DNA of 64,000 bases from Brochothrix thermosphacta DSM 20171 = FSL F6-1036 (GTDB lineage: Bacteria > Bacillota > Bacilli > Lactobacillales > Listeriaceae). This document shows positions 32,300 to 42,609 of this stretch, one piece after another. The stretch's first letter is position 1. Every line of letters begins with the position of its first letter. The stretch covers positions 2,438,285 through 2,502,284 of the forward strand of contig NZ_CP145608.1 in assembly GCF_036884295.1 (NCBI RefSeq), written 5' to 3'. The notes under the pieces were generated by a model. That model searched no databases and was not told the DNA's origin. It saw only the letters and a list, made by a program, of their open reading frames with translations. A program made the translations under genes and the position numbers.

Positions 32300-33745
32300 T
32301 CACCTAACTTTATGAATACTTTCTTCAATTTCACCCCACTTCTTCTTATCTGGAAAGAAAGAAAAAGTAATGACATCTGTATTCTCGATGTATAGACCAT
32401 TAACATCTGTTAATACCAAATTATAGTGATGTCTATTTTTTTTGATGTTTTTCAAGTGCTCCTCCCTTAAAATAACCAATGAACATTCATCTTTATATTC
32501 TTGTTTAATATAGTCTGCCAAAAAAAGTTGATGTCGTTCATCACAGTTAAAATAAAGACATATTTTAACGACTCTTTTCTTTTTAAGATCCTTAATTAGA
32601 TTCTCCCAGCGTATCAACACACAGTAACTTAGCTTATAAATTAGTTCCTCGGAATACATTCCTTGATTGAAAAATTCTCGGAATACTTTCGAAAATGCAC
32701 GATGAAAGTCATTGATTTCAATAGTTACATCCGTAATAAAGTCTTTATGTTTATTAAATAAAACACCATTATTTTTGTATAGTCTATTCATCTCATTAAA
32801 TAGTTCTTGCAAAACAAATTCCCTATTAGGTATTTCAATTTCTAATTTAGAAGACAATTTCATTAAAAATTCATCACATTTACAATAGTCTCTATCAAAA
32901 AATAGGCTATCATCGTTATTTTCAGCCTCCATATTTACTTGCTTAATATCCTTTTCTCTACTGTCATATAAGATAGCGAAGACTTGCTGCAATGACTGAG
33001 GTTGTATCTCTAAATCAAATAGCGCTTGAAATTTGGCTACAAAAGACGGATTATCCAAAATCATTTTAAATAAATCATTATCATTTATGGGTTTCATATC
33101 TATATAATGATTGTTTGATGTTCGTATACAGGCAACTATTATGCCTACTTTTAATTTTTCTCTATTTATATTACTGATTTTAGTGATCTTATTTTCATAT
33201 AACGCCAACAATTCATTGCTAAATGTTAATTGCTCCGTCGAAAACACCGCACTGCTTTTTTGATATTTTTCCAGTACTAAATTTATTAAGAATTGACGGA
33301 TTCTAAGTTCATCACCACATATTTTAAAAGGAGATGATGTAATATGTATGTTACACACAGATAATTTTTCATTAAGAGTGTGTACTAATCGATTAAGTGT
33401 TGACTTACTAATGTACAATTCCTCACATAATTTACACGCTGAAAAAGGTACATTGAAAGCAAGCATCTCCAATAATCTAAACTCAGTACTGTCTCTTAAT
33501 ATGTACATATAAATGGCATTCTTGGAATAATTACTAAAAAAACGAATACAAAAGCCTTTTTTTCTAGAATATTCCAGCTTAAAAAAATTAGCATTGCAGT
33601 TTAAATCCTCAAGATCTGATCGAATCAGCCTTTCAGCTAAACCAAGTTTTTGTGACATGCTTTTAGTAGTAAGCCACCCCTTGTCATACAACATCTCTAA
33701 TAAAATTAAATGTCTGAAAGAACGGTTGTTCAACAAATATCGCAT
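32300..33745 (-). CDS. Mga/AtxA-like transcriptional regulator (copy 1)
   Basis: This 481-residue regulator has two N-terminal winged helices: one at about residues 10-60 (DKGWLTTKSMSQKLGLAERL) and an Mga-type HTH at about 95-140 (FSACKLCEELYISKSTLNRL). PRD-like helical domains follow, with an EIIB-like C-terminal region. Proteins of this type activate surface-protein genes in streptococci and enterococci and may be controlled by PTS phosphorylation. It is clearly paralogous to the gene at 36263-37690 and more distantly to 51150-52613. Plausible targets are the large adhesin genes nearby, but this is inference. Confidence 0.82.
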   Translation of the reverse strand: MRYLLNNRSFRHLILLEMLYDKGWLTTKSMSQKLGLAERLIRSDLEDLNCNANFFKLEYSRKKGFCIRFFSNYSKNAIYMYILRDSTEFRLLEMLAFNVPFSACKLCEELYISKSTLNRLVHTLNEKLSVCNIHITSSPFKICGDELRIRQFLINLVLEKYQKSSAVFSTEQLTFSNELLALYENKITKISNINREKLKVGIIVACIRTSNNHYIDMKPINDNDLFKMILDNPSFVAKFQALFDLEIQPQSLQQVFAILYDSREKDIKQVNMEAENNDDSLFFDRDYCKCDEFLMKLSSKLEIEIPNREFVLQELFNEMNRLYKNNGVLFNKHKDFITDVTIEINDFHRAFSKVFREFFNQGMYSEELIYKLSYCVLIRWENLIKDLKKKRVVKICLYFNCDERHQLFLADYIKQEYKDECSLVILREEHLKNIKKNRHHYNLVLTDVNGLYIENTDVITFSFFPDKKKWGEIEESIHKVR

Positions 33746-34004
33746 TATCTATACTCCCTTTTTAAAATTTAATTTAAAACTTCTATTTACAACAATATAC
33801 TGTCACTGTATTCTCACGTTAACTAAAGTTTTACAACTTACTTAATGATAGTCCCTCTGCACTGTCGTTGTGAAATAAAGATTTCTAATACTATGATTAA
33901 GAATATCTATTTCATGTTTTTTTATTTTTAATTCAAAAAAAAGCTTTTATTCCATAAATGAAGTAAAATTAAGAATATATTGCCATAAAAAATGGGAGGA
34001 GTTT

Positions 34005-34835
34005 ATGCTTTCTTTATTGCACACCTACGTGACCGTTTATGAACTGCGTAACTTTTCAAAAGCTGCTGAGATGTTATATCTTTCCCAACCAACAGTATCT
34101 GTACATATACAGAAATTAGAAGAGATGACAGATACCCCTCTCTTTATTCGAAATGAAAAAAAAGGGGTTGAACCGACTGAATTTGGTGAAATATTTTATA
34201 TAAAAGCACTCAACTTAATCAAAGATTGGGGAAGTACCCTTGATGAAATAAAGCAAAAGAAAACAAATCGTAAACACTATACTATCTTAATATCCCATTC
34301 AATTGCAGAAATGTATTTCAATAATTTCATACCTAGTCTTATTCTCACATTTTCTGAATTTGATTTTGATTTCCTTGTGAAAAATTCAGAAGAAATTATA
34401 CATGCCCTTACGAACGAAAAAAATGTAATTGGCTTGATTGAAAAACCTACCAACCGTTCTGATTTTAATGAAACAATCTTATTGGAAGACCAAATGGTTC
34501 ATGTCGGCAGTCAAGATTCGCCTTACTGGATTGAACGCGAAGAAAATTCTGGTATGCGTTTCTATCAAGAACTTTATTTGGACCAAAAAAAGCTCCATCT
34601 TCATACAATCACAACCAACAGTCTTAGTTTTCTTGTTAAACTGCTAGAAAACAATATCGGACAAACGTTAGTGTCTAAAAAGGCGTTAGATTATTTACCG
34701 CAATCCATTGATTGGAAAGATACTCAGTTGAAACGTCATCTCACTCTGATTCAAAAAACTGAACCGCTCAAAAATTCAGATGCCGGAAAACTGACTACTT
34801 TTCTAAAAACACAAATAAAAAAACAACAACCTTAA
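34005..34835 (+). CDS. LysR-family transcriptional regulator
   Basis: This 276-residue protein has the N-terminal LysR HTH (LRNFSKAAEMLYLSQPTVSV, about 14-33, then HIQKLEEMTDTPLFIR) and a C-terminal effector domain. It is slightly shorter than the usual 290-310. It is divergent from the Mga-like gene over 259 bp and lies 380 bp before ldh. The target could be ldh, itself, or neither. Effector unknown. Confidence 0.82.
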   Translation: MLSLLHTYVTVYELRNFSKAAEMLYLSQPTVSVHIQKLEEMTDTPLFIRNEKKGVEPTEFGEIFYIKALNLIKDWGSTLDEIKQKKTNRKHYTILISHSIAEMYFNNFIPSLILTFSEFDFDFLVKNSEEIIHALTNEKNVIGLIEKPTNRSDFNETILLEDQMVHVGSQDSPYWIEREENSGMRFYQELYLDQKKLHLHTITTNSLSFLVKLLENNIGQTLVSKKALDYLPQSIDWKDTQLKRHLTLIQKTEPLKNSDAGKLTTFLKTQIKKQQP

Positions 34836-35214
34836 AAAATTAAAGAAGTACTCTTGAAATATGACAGTTCGAGGTGCTTATTTGATTTTTCTAGTTTTAC
34901 CACCGCACTATTACTCAATTTTATAACCTTATTTAAAAATCAAATAGCGTTATTTTTCAATAACTTATGTTTGAATAAAAAAGCTAACTACCCTTGGTAA
35001 TCCTTTCTCTCAGTTGCGTTTCCGTTGGCACATTCTGTATTTTCTCAAAAAAACAAGGAGGTTTTGCAGTTATTAAACGCTCTTTTTTGTTAGATTTGTC
35101 TAAAATATTTCGATTTCAAAGACCGCTTTACTTCTAGTTATCTTTTTTTCATTGAACTCCGTTTTAAAATGCTGAATAATTAACTTATAAATAAAAACTA
35201 AGGAGTGACGCATT
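34836..35214. other. Intergenic region with a long-range inverted repeat, upstream of ldh
   Basis: TATTTGATTTTT (34879-34890) and AAAAATCAAATA (34935-34946) are perfect 12-bp inverted arms 44 bp apart. The rest is AT-rich. A reasonable -10/-35 for ldh was not pinpointed. An AAGGAGG at about 35056 has no ORF behind it. Confidence 0.45.
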
Positions 35215-36147
35215 ATGAAAAAAACAACAACTAAAGTAGGTATCGTTGGCACAGGATTTGTTGGTTCTAGTATCGCCTATGCGATGATCAATCAAGGAAT
35301 CACTAATGAACTTTTTTTAATCGATGTTAATAATGAAAAAGCAAAAGGTGAAGCACATGATTTAAGCGATGGTATCGGATGGGGTCAAACAAACGTCACT
35401 GTTTTTGCTGGTGATTATAACGACTGTAAAGACGCTGATATTATGGTCATTACTGCAGGTATCAACCAAAAACCTGGGCAAAGTCGTCTTGATTTAGTAG
35501 ACACCAACGCTAAAATAATGACTGATATTACCAATAGTATTATGGCTAGTGGATTCGATGGCATTTTAGTTATTGCAAGCAATCCTGTCGACGTATTAAC
35601 TTATGTTGCTTGGAAAGCATCTGGATTACCTCATAGTCGCGTTATTGGTACAGGAACTACTCTAGATACAACAAGACTTAAAAGTGCGGTTGCGGCTAAA
35701 TTAGCGGTTGATCCTCGTTGTGTTCATGGTTATATTATTGGTGAACACGGTGATTCTGAAACAGCCGTTTGGTCACATACAACAATTGGCGGAAAAAACA
35801 TCCGCGAGTGGGATGGTATTACTGAAGAAGTTCTAGAAACAATGTACGTTAACGTTCGTGATGCTGCTTATGATATTATTGACAAAAAACAAGCAACCTA
35901 TTACGGGATCGGGATGAGCACAACTCGTATTGTTAAAGCTGTTCTTAATAACGAACAATGTGTGCTTCCAATTTCAGCCTACCAACAAGGGGAATACGGA
36001 GTGGACGATGTCTTTACTGGAACGCCTGCTATTGTTGGACAAGAAGGTGTGCGTGAAATTATTGCTCTGCCTATCTCAGATTCTGAACACAAACAATTTT
36101 TGAATTCAGTTGATCAGTTAAAAACAACGATTCGCTCTATCAAATAA
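35215..36147 (+). CDS. ldh: L-lactate dehydrogenase
   Basis: This 310-residue NAD-dependent enzyme reduces pyruvate to L-lactate and regenerates NAD+ during fermentation. Seen are the Rossmann loop GIVGTGFVGSS (9-19), the mobile substrate loop NQKPGQSRLDL with its arginine, Asp151/Arg154 and the catalytic His178 in IIGEHGDSE. The sequence around residues 44-57 is unlike the main LDH1 branch, so an L-2-hydroxyacid dehydrogenase with wider specificity remains possible. Monocistronic with a strong terminator. The SD is AAGGAG. Confidence 0.88.
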   Translation: MKKTTTKVGIVGTGFVGSSIAYAMINQGITNELFLIDVNNEKAKGEAHDLSDGIGWGQTNVTVFAGDYNDCKDADIMVITAGINQKPGQSRLDLVDTNAKIMTDITNSIMASGFDGILVIASNPVDVLTYVAWKASGLPHSRVIGTGTTLDTTRLKSAVAAKLAVDPRCVHGYIIGEHGDSETAVWSHTTIGGKNIREWDGITEEVLETMYVNVRDAAYDIIDKKQATYYGIGMSTTRIVKAVLNNEQCVLPISAYQQGEYGVDDVFTGTPAIVGQEGVREIIALPISDSEHKQFLNSVDQLKTTIRSIK

Positions 36148-36207
36148 TCTAATAACTGAGTAGTTAGCTGTTTCTCACCATGTGGCCATCACTCTAAACT
36201 GCACATT

Positions 36208-36239
36208 AAAAGCATCTCAAACTTTATTGAGATGCTTTT
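36208..36239 (+). terminator. Terminator after ldh
   Basis: AAAAGCATCTCA and TGAGATGCTTTT pair perfectly over 12 bp with an 8-nt loop. It also faces the end of the convergent Mga-like gene. Confidence 0.9.
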
Positions 36240-36262
36240 TCACTGTCTATTTTTCAATATTT

Positions 36263-37690
36263 TCATAGCTGCTTGATTCGTTTTTTTATCAATTGTCTCT
36301 TTTTTTGATCAGGAAATAAAGAGCACGCAATCACCGGGGTACTCCCTAACGTCAAGCCTTCTTTATTCGTTAATACCAAGCTATAATTAGCAGCATTTTG
36401 CTCTAACGTTTCAACAGATATTTCATTGATAATCGTTAAATTACAATCCATTTCTAGCGCCTGTTTAATGTATTGTGCTAAGAAATATTGATGTCTTTCT
36501 GCTACATTAAAGTGCAAACAAATTGTTATATCTTTCTTTTTTTCCAACCTTTCTAATAGTTTATCCCAGTTGACCAAAACACAGTAACATCGATTGAACA
36601 TTATATTATCCGAATACGACAAATCTTTGAAGATTTTACGATACTCACGTACAAAAAGATTATAAAAAGCACTGAAATTGGTATGCGAGTTCATAATGAA
36701 GTCTTTTCGTTTATTATACAAAAGACAATTACTTTGATATTTCCTACTCTCTTCATTAAGCAGACAATTTAAAACATGTTCTGCATTAGAGATTTCAAAG
36801 TCTAACGCCACAGATAACTTATTAAGAAGGTGTCGATAGTGATCCTGCCTTTTTATAAAAAACACACTACTCTCGTATTCAACATTACTTTTTAAATAAC
36901 TTTCTAGCAAAAATACATCAAATATTTGTTGTAACAAAGGAATAGTGATTGGCTTACAAAATATTTTTTCTATTTTTTTCAAGCTATTTTTATCACTTAT
37001 TATGTTTTGATAGAAGACATTAGAAACGTCATTGTTAATTGGAATTTTATGATTGTTTTTTGTCCTTGTGACAGACACTAATAAGCACACTTGCATTATG
37101 TATTTATCCGTATATTCAATCTTAGGTTCATCCTGTTCTTCAAGCATAACAATCATGTCATTTACTAAATTGAGGGAATCATCTGAAAAAACAGCAGTAG
37201 CTTTCTGATACTTTTCTAACATTAAGTGAATTAAGAATTGGCGAATTAATGATTCATCCCCTGTAATGCGATATGGATGGGATGTAATTTCCATTTTAGA
37301 CGATTTTAATTTTTGATTAAGCCGATTCACCAATCTACCTAATGTTGACTGGCTGATGTATAGATGTTTACATATCGTTGATGCAGAGAAGCCAGTTCCA
37401 AACGCTAAAATTTCCAAAAAGTTAAATTCAAGGCTATCTTTTAAAATATACTTATAAATAGCGCTCTTAGAATAATTATCAAAAAGAGTTAGGCAATAAC
37501 CGTATTTTTTAGCATATTGTATCTCAAAAAATTCCAATCCTCTATTCAGATAGGCAATATCTGATTGGATAAGCCGTTCTGATAAACCAACTTCTTCTGA
37601 GATAGCCTTAGTCGTCATCCATTCATTACAATACAGTATTTCTAACAAATTCAAATGCCGTAAAGAGCGACTATTCAATAACTTCCTCAT
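36263..37690 (-). CDS. Mga/AtxA-like transcriptional regulator (copy 2)
   Basis: This protein of about 475 residues parallels copy 1 throughout: LNSRSLRHLNLLEILYCNEW, the wHTH TTKAISEEVGLSERLIQSDI, the Mga HTH FSASTICKHLYISQSTLGRL and an EIIB-like C-terminus. I place the start at ATG 37690, 9 bp after AAAGGA, rather than the GTG two codons upstream. The two copies enclose LysR and ldh, and together with the third copy at 51150 suggest a locus rich in Mga-like control of surface proteins. Confidence 0.82.
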   Translation of the reverse strand: MRKLLNSRSLRHLNLLEILYCNEWMTTKAISEEVGLSERLIQSDIAYLNRGLEFFEIQYAKKYGYCLTLFDNYSKSAIYKYILKDSLEFNFLEILAFGTGFSASTICKHLYISQSTLGRLVNRLNQKLKSSKMEITSHPYRITGDESLIRQFLIHLMLEKYQKATAVFSDDSLNLVNDMIVMLEEQDEPKIEYTDKYIMQVCLLVSVTRTKNNHKIPINNDVSNVFYQNIISDKNSLKKIEKIFCKPITIPLLQQIFDVFLLESYLKSNVEYESSVFFIKRQDHYRHLLNKLSVALDFEISNAEHVLNCLLNEESRKYQSNCLLYNKRKDFIMNSHTNFSAFYNLFVREYRKIFKDLSYSDNIMFNRCYCVLVNWDKLLERLEKKKDITICLHFNVAERHQYFLAQYIKQALEMDCNLTIINEISVETLEQNAANYSLVLTNKEGLTLGSTPVIACSLFPDQKKRQLIKKRIKQL

Positions 37691-37777
37691 CGTCACAATT
37701 CCTTTCTTTTCATAAAATAAAATTTTCTACAGAAAATCGATTACTTTGGTCTTATATTATAGCTGGTTTTATCGTAT

Positions 37778-38800
37778 TTACATGAGTCGAAAAAGTCGTT
37801 TATTTCCACGTTTCGACCACAATGACAACAAAATCAGGTAGCTTACTATCACACTAACTACTTTTATAATTAAATAAAATGTCCCTTCTGAATAAATACC
37901 TACTACTTGACCGACCTTATCAAACCCTAACAATAAAAAATATTGTGTCCCTAGCAACAGAATTGCTTTCTTTCCAAAAATTGTTAGACTACACATCTTA
38001 TTATATTGTTTGATAAGTAATACCGAAAATAAAATACCACTCGTTGCGCTGAGTAGAAATAAGAAATAATTTGTCCCGTAATAGTTATCATACACACTGA
38101 TAAATTTCGACCCATTAAGCCATATCATATTAATAACTAACACTATTCCTGAACTGAAAAACAATAATACACATAAGTTTTTGTTAGTTTCTAGCCATCC
38201 TAATAAATCGTATTTTTTAGTAATATTTCCCAGATAGTAGAAGCAAAAACAACCGAAAACAATATGTATACCAAAGGGGTATTTAAGGCCTGTTTCACTT
38301 AGACCCCATCCAATAATACAGCTAGCAATAACTAAAGTGAATTGCAGCCACCTCTTGTTTTCTAATTTGTTAAAGCCTACAAATACCAGTTCTATTATCA
38401 GTAAGACAATTAAGAACCACAAGGGAGAATTCCAACCTATACTTCCATTGATATAAAAAACGCTTAATAATGTATTTAATGGTTCTCGCTCTAAACCACC
38501 CGTTTTAATATAATAAAAAACATTGATAAAGACTACAGAAATCATTTGGAAAATAAGATATGGAAGCAACAGGACTTTCCATTTTTTATAAAAATAATTC
38601 TCTTGATTTGGTCTAAATAAGTAACCTGAAATGAAAAAGAACAGCGGCATATGGAAAGAATAAATTAGTTTCATCAGCATACCCGTCGAGTCATTAGCAG
38701 CAGTTATAACAATTGAGTGCCCAATAATCACCAAAATTATTCCATATGCTTTTAAGTTATCCAACCATATCATTCGTTCTTGCATTTTTATCTTCCCCAT
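37778..38800 (-). CDS. Acyltransferase family 3 membrane protein
   Basis: This 340-residue protein with about ten membrane segments belongs to the Acyltransferase_3 (OafA/WecH-like) family that O-acylates surface polysaccharides or other envelope molecules. Typical is RMIWLDNLKAYGIILVIIGHS (9-29; the catalytic-type His is in GHS), followed by YSFHMPLFFFISGYLF. Acceptor and donor are unknown. Its own ribosome site is weak. It lies between a regulator and a cell-wall hydrolase, which suits a role in the envelope. Confidence 0.85.
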   Translation of the reverse strand: MGKIKMQERMIWLDNLKAYGIILVIIGHSIVITAANDSTGMLMKLIYSFHMPLFFFISGYLFRPNQENYFYKKWKVLLLPYLIFQMISVVFINVFYYIKTGGLEREPLNTLLSVFYINGSIGWNSPLWFLIVLLIIELVFVGFNKLENKRWLQFTLVIASCIIGWGLSETGLKYPFGIHIVFGCFCFYYLGNITKKYDLLGWLETNKNLCVLLFFSSGIVLVINMIWLNGSKFISVYDNYYGTNYFLFLLSATSGILFSVLLIKQYNKMCSLTIFGKKAILLLGTQYFLLLGFDKVGQVVGIYSEGTFYLIIKVVSVIVSYLILLSLWSKRGNKRLFRLM

Positions 38801-38956
38801 TCGTTTTTCAGATAGTATCTCGTGCTCTTTTTCTGAATATTTTTTATTATAGCACTATTAATTTAACGAGAAGATGCCCTTATGCGAGAAAAACAATTAC
38901 TCAAAAAATAGTTCTTTGCGCACTTATTTTAAACAGCGAATTTCTATTATCATTAT

Positions 38957-38987
38957 AAAAAACCACGCAAATCTGCGTGGTTTTTTT
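38957..38987 (-). terminator. Terminator after the M23 hydrolase gene
   Basis: AAAAAACCACGCA and TGCGTGGTTTTTT form a perfect stem with a very short loop, 27 bp after the minus-strand stop at 39014. T runs lie on both sides. Confidence 0.9.
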
Positions 38988-39013
38988 AATACTTTATTAT
39001 TATTTCGATTATC

Positions 39014-40315
39014 CTAGAAGAAAAGTTCCGGGTTCAATACATTTCCAATACCACCATATAATGATGTGCGAATTTCAAAATGTAAATGCGTTCCTGTTGA
39101 TTGTCCGGTTGAACCCATACCACCAATTACTTGACCTTGTGTTACAGATTGTCCTACACTAACTGATTGTGATGACTGATGCGCATAGAGCGTATAGTTT
39201 CCATCATCATGTTGTATAATTGTAGCCATTCCGTAACCAGAGACTGGTGCCCCATCATTTTGAACAAGGACAACTTTCCCACTTTTTGATGCATAGATTG
39301 GCGAACCTTGTGCTCCACCAAAATCAGTTCCTTTATGGAAACCACTACTATCTAAACCACTACGTGGACCGTAATGTGAACTAATAGGTGCTGAACTCGG
39401 TCTAATATAGCCACTACCTGTTGGTGGTGAAGGTTGCTCAGTCTCTGGTTTTACATTTTGTTGACCTGATGGTTTACTAGATTCAACAGGCGGTGCCACC
39501 GTTTTAGTTGGTGCTTCTTTTTCTACTTCAGGCATTAAAGCAACTTCAACTTTTTCATCTTCAATTGCATTCGTTTTCTCAGACTCTGCTGCTTTTTTTG
39601 CTGCTAAAGCAACTTCTGCACGTTGTTTTTCTGCTGCTAAAGAGGCTGCTCTTGCCGCTTTATCTGCTTTTTCGGCAGCCACACGGACAATCTCTGCTTG
39701 TTTTTTACTTTGAATCGTTGTTTTTTCAGTTGCCAATTTTGCAACAACCGCCTCTTTCGTAGCTTCTTGTTCCTTTAAATCAATGGCATTAGTTTCTATT
39801 TTCGCGATATTCTCACGTTGTATTTTCATTATTTTATTCATTTCTGACGCTGCAGTATCTACTTCTTTTTTATCATTTTTTTGCGTATCAAACATTTCAC
39901 GGTTAGCTGATACTAAACGAGAAACCACACTAACACGCGCTATTGCATCTGTTACAGACTCAGAATTCAAAACAAAGTCAACATAGTTAACATCTTGTCC
40001 ATTTGTTTGAAGCGCACGTGCTTGTTTGATAAGTACGCCTTCACGTTTTTCCATTTTTTCTTCTAACTCAAGACTTCTTGTTGCTAATTTATCTGATTCT
40101 TCTTGTTTTTTCTTAATGTCGCTTATAAGTTTTTTAGATTCAGTTTGATTTTCTTTGATTTTATCAGTAAGTTCGACTAATTGCTCTTTAGTTGTTTTAG
40201 CTTGAATATCAATACTTTTAATTTGGTCATCATATGTGTCTGCTTTAACTGCAGTTATCATTATCGGTGCAACTAAACCTGTAATAAGTGTCACCGTAAG
40301 TAGTTTCTTTATCAT
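39014..40315 (-). CDS. Secreted M23 peptidoglycan hydrolase with coiled-coil domain
   Basis: This 433-residue exported enzyme has a signal peptide (1-25, ending VKADT), a long EnvC/PcsB-like coiled-coil region (about 28-250), a Pro/Ser/Thr linker (about 265-310) and a C-terminal LytM domain. Zinc ligands are His327 and Asp331 (HKGTD) and His412 (HLHFE), so the endopeptidase should be active. Such proteins cut cross-bridges during growth and division. A WalR-type box lies about 60-80 bp upstream, matching control by the WalRK system that governs wall hydrolases. Confidence 0.9.
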   Translation of the reverse strand: MIKKLLTVTLITGLVAPIMITAVKADTYDDQIKSIDIQAKTTKEQLVELTDKIKENQTESKKLISDIKKKQEESDKLATRSLELEEKMEKREGVLIKQARALQTNGQDVNYVDFVLNSESVTDAIARVSVVSRLVSANREMFDTQKNDKKEVDTAASEMNKIMKIQRENIAKIETNAIDLKEQEATKEAVVAKLATEKTTIQSKKQAEIVRVAAEKADKAARAASLAAEKQRAEVALAAKKAAESEKTNAIEDEKVEVALMPEVEKEAPTKTVAPPVESSKPSGQQNVKPETEQPSPPTGSGYIRPSSAPISSHYGPRSGLDSSGFHKGTDFGGAQGSPIYASKSGKVVLVQNDGAPVSGYGMATIIQHDDGNYTLYAHQSSQSVSVGQSVTQGQVIGGMGSTGQSTGTHLHFEIRTSLYGGIGNVLNPELFF

Positions 40316-40350
40316 TGTTGTGGTACACGTCCTTTCAATTCAACTACTCG

Positions 40351-40394
40351 ATTGTAACACAGTTCTTCTGAGCTGATGTTACAGTAACATAACA
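40351..40394 (-). promoter_or_regulatory. WalR-type box and -10 of the M23 hydrolase gene
   Basis: On the minus strand TGTTAT-GTTAC-TGTAAC (40394-40378) fits the WalR consensus TGTWAH-N5-TGTWAH perfectly. A -10, TACAAT, lies at 40356-40351. The -35 is poor and abuts the box, as expected for WalR activation. Confidence 0.75.
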
Positions 40395-40410
40395 ATGTTG
40401 TTACCAATTA

Positions 40411-40460
40411 AAAAAGAAGTTCATCACCCCTTGTTTAAAGGGATAAATGAACTTCTTTTT
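40411..40460 (-). terminator. Terminator after the giant adhesin gene
   Basis: AAAAAGAAGTTCAT (40411-40424) and ATGAACTTCTTTTT (40447-40460) form a 14-bp stem, 20 bp after the adhesin stop. Confidence 0.9.
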
Positions 40461-40479
40461 GTAGTTTGTAGCTAAACTT

Positions 40480-42609
40480 CTAGAAATTTTTCTTAGGACG
40501 ACGTTTCAACATGAAAGCACTCATCATTGTAACAAACATTCCTAAAACGACGAACAAGCGATCCATTGGGTTATCACCTGTAGTCGGCAACGAAGTTGGC
40601 TGATTTGGAATAAGAACAGATTCCGATGGTCCATCTGGTTTTATTGATCCATTTGGAGTCGGTGTCCAAGTTGTTCCTGGTTTCACTGGGTTACCTGGAT
40701 TGCCTGGTTTACCTGGTTCGCCTGGTTTACCTGGTTTACCTGGTTTACCTGGTTTACCTGGTTTACCTGGTTTACCTGGTTTACCTGGTTTACCTGGTTT
40801 ACCTGGTTTACCTGGTTTGTCTGGTTTGTCTGGTTTGTCTGGCTTCACTGGTGGAATAATAATTGTCTCTTCTTCCGCTTTATTAATAAATATTCCAAGG
40901 TCTAATGAAACAAATGTGTCTGATTCATCAATAATTGTAAACGTTAATAACTTCTCTGATTTCACAAAGCCTTGTGGCGCTTTTGTTTCTTTAAACGCAT
41001 AGTTACCTGGCGCTAAATCACTGGCACTCACACGACCTTTTTCATCTGAAATCAAACCAGATTTTACAACTTCACCTGAATTTGTATCTATTAACTCAAA
41101 CTCTGCATCTGGCAATGGCACATTATTTTCATCTACTTTGATGAAGCTTGCCATACCTTGATAGTTAACTAATTCACCTGCATTTACAACTTCTGGCACT
41201 GCTGCTTGTTCTGCTTCAATTGTAAATCCAACGGGATTAGTATTTAAAATGTATCCTGTTGGTGCTTTTGTTTCAACAAATTGGTATTTCCCAGGTGATA
41301 AATTATCAACTGTTATTTTACCACTTACATCTGTTACTAATTTATCTGCAATTGTTTTACCGTCTGCATCTACTACTTTAAACTCTGCATTTTCTAAAAC
41401 TTTTCCAATAGCATCTACTTTCGTTAATACTGCGCTCGCTTTGTAGTTTGCTAATTCACCTGCATTTACAACTTTAGGCATCGCTGCTTGCTCTGCTTCT
41501 ATTGTAAATTCAACGGGGTCAGTATTTAAAACGTATCCTGTTGGTGCTTTTGTCTCAACAAACTGGTATGTTCCTGGTGCAAGTTTTGTAGCTGTCACTT
41601 CGCCTGCTTCATTTGATACCAGTTTTTCGATTACTGTTTTACCTTCTGCATTAATTACTTTAAACTCTGCATTTTCTAAAAATTTTCCATCAACATCTAC
41701 TTTCGTTAATACTGCACTACCTTTGTAGTTTACAAATTCGCCTACATTGACGACTTTAGGCATCGCTGCTTGCTCTGCTTCTATTGTAAATTCAACAGTG
41801 TCAGTATTTAAAACGTATCCTGTTGGTGCTTTTGTCTCAACAAACTGGTATGTTCCTGGTGCAAGTTCTGTAGCTGTCACTTCGCCTGCTTCATTTGATA
41901 CCAGTTTTTCGATTACTGTTTTACCTTCTGCATTAATTACTTTAAACTCTGCATTTTCTAAAACTTTTCCATCAACATCTACTTTTGTTAACACTGCACT
42001 ACCTTTGTAGTTTACAAATTCGCTGGCATTGACGACTTTTGGCATCGCTGCTTGCTCTGCTTCTATTGTAAATTCAACCGGTTCAGTATTTAAAATGTAT
42101 CCTGTTGGTGCTTTCGTTTCGACAAACTGGTATGTTCCTGGCGCAAGTTCTGGTGCTGTCACTTCACCTGCTTCATTTGATACCAGTTTTTCGATTACTG
42201 TTTTACCTTCTGCATCAATTACTTTAAACTCTGCATTTTCTAAAACTTTTCCATCAACATCTACTTTCGTTAATACTGCGCTCGCTTTGTAGTTTGCTAA
42301 TTCACCTGCATTCACAACTTTAGGCATCGCTGCTTGCTCTGCTTCTATTGTAAATTCAACGGTATCAGTATTTAAAACGTATCCTGTTGGTGCTTTTGTC
42401 TCAACGAATTGGTAATCACCTGGTGCAAGTTCTGTAGCTGTCACTTCACCTGTTTCATTTGATACAAGTTTTTCGATTACTGTTTTACCTTCTGCATCAA
42501 TTACTTTAAACTCTGCATTTTCTAAAACTTTTCCATCAACATCTACTTTCGTTAATACTGCACTACCTTTGTAGTTTGCTAATTCACCTGCATTCACAAC
42601 TTTAGGCAT
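40480..42609 (-). CDS. Adhesin fragment 4: last repeats, collagen-like region, LPXTG anchor
   Basis: The open segment encodes six Cna-B/SpaA-type repeats of about 94 residues (each with [16 protein letters not shown], then [17 protein letters not shown]). After them come KPDKPDKP, then a (GKP)n tract of some ten triplets, a short linker and LPTTG with membrane helix and KRR tail (sortase A signal). The PGK tract is the wall-spanning region. The frame is open upstream of 42609 to the TAA at 42691; the first Met is internal. It has no start signals of its own and would be translated only by read-through or re-initiation. Confidence 0.75.
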   Translation of the reverse strand: MPKVVNAGELANYKGSAVLTKVDVDGKVLENAEFKVIDAEGKTVIEKLVSNETGEVTATELAPGDYQFVETKAPTGYVLNTDTVEFTIEAEQAAMPKVVNAGELANYKASAVLTKVDVDGKVLENAEFKVIDAEGKTVIEKLVSNEAGEVTAPELAPGTYQFVETKAPTGYILNTEPVEFTIEAEQAAMPKVVNASEFVNYKGSAVLTKVDVDGKVLENAEFKVINAEGKTVIEKLVSNEAGEVTATELAPGTYQFVETKAPTGYVLNTDTVEFTIEAEQAAMPKVVNVGEFVNYKGSAVLTKVDVDGKFLENAEFKVINAEGKTVIEKLVSNEAGEVTATKLAPGTYQFVETKAPTGYVLNTDPVEFTIEAEQAAMPKVVNAGELANYKASAVLTKVDAIGKVLENAEFKVVDADGKTIADKLVTDVSGKITVDNLSPGKYQFVETKAPTGYILNTNPVGFTIEAEQAAVPEVVNAGELVNYQGMASFIKVDENNVPLPDAEFELIDTNSGEVVKSGLISDEKGRVSASDLAPGNYAFKETKAPQGFVKSEKLLTFTIIDESDTFVSLDLGIFINKAEEETIIIPPVKPDKPDKPDKPGKPGKPGKPGKPGKPGKPGKPGKPGKPGKPGEPGKPGNPGNPVKPGTTWTPTPNGSIKPDGPSESVLIPNQPTSLPTTGDNPMDRLFVVLGMFVTMMSAFMLKRRPKKNF
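40680..40840 (-). repeat. Collagen-like PGK tandem repeat
   Basis: At least ten copies of a 9-bp unit (minus strand CCAGGTAAA) encode GKP triplets, flanked by PDK triplets. Near-identity of the copies makes length change by slippage likely. It forms the proline-rich stalk before the LPTTG anchor. Confidence 0.9.

Noticed and set aside
40626-41002. Plus-strand open frames rich in GLP triplets (collagen-like)
   Set aside because: They are the reverse complement of the PGK repeat of the adhesin and have no ribosome site; the minus-strand frame has the LPTTG anchor.
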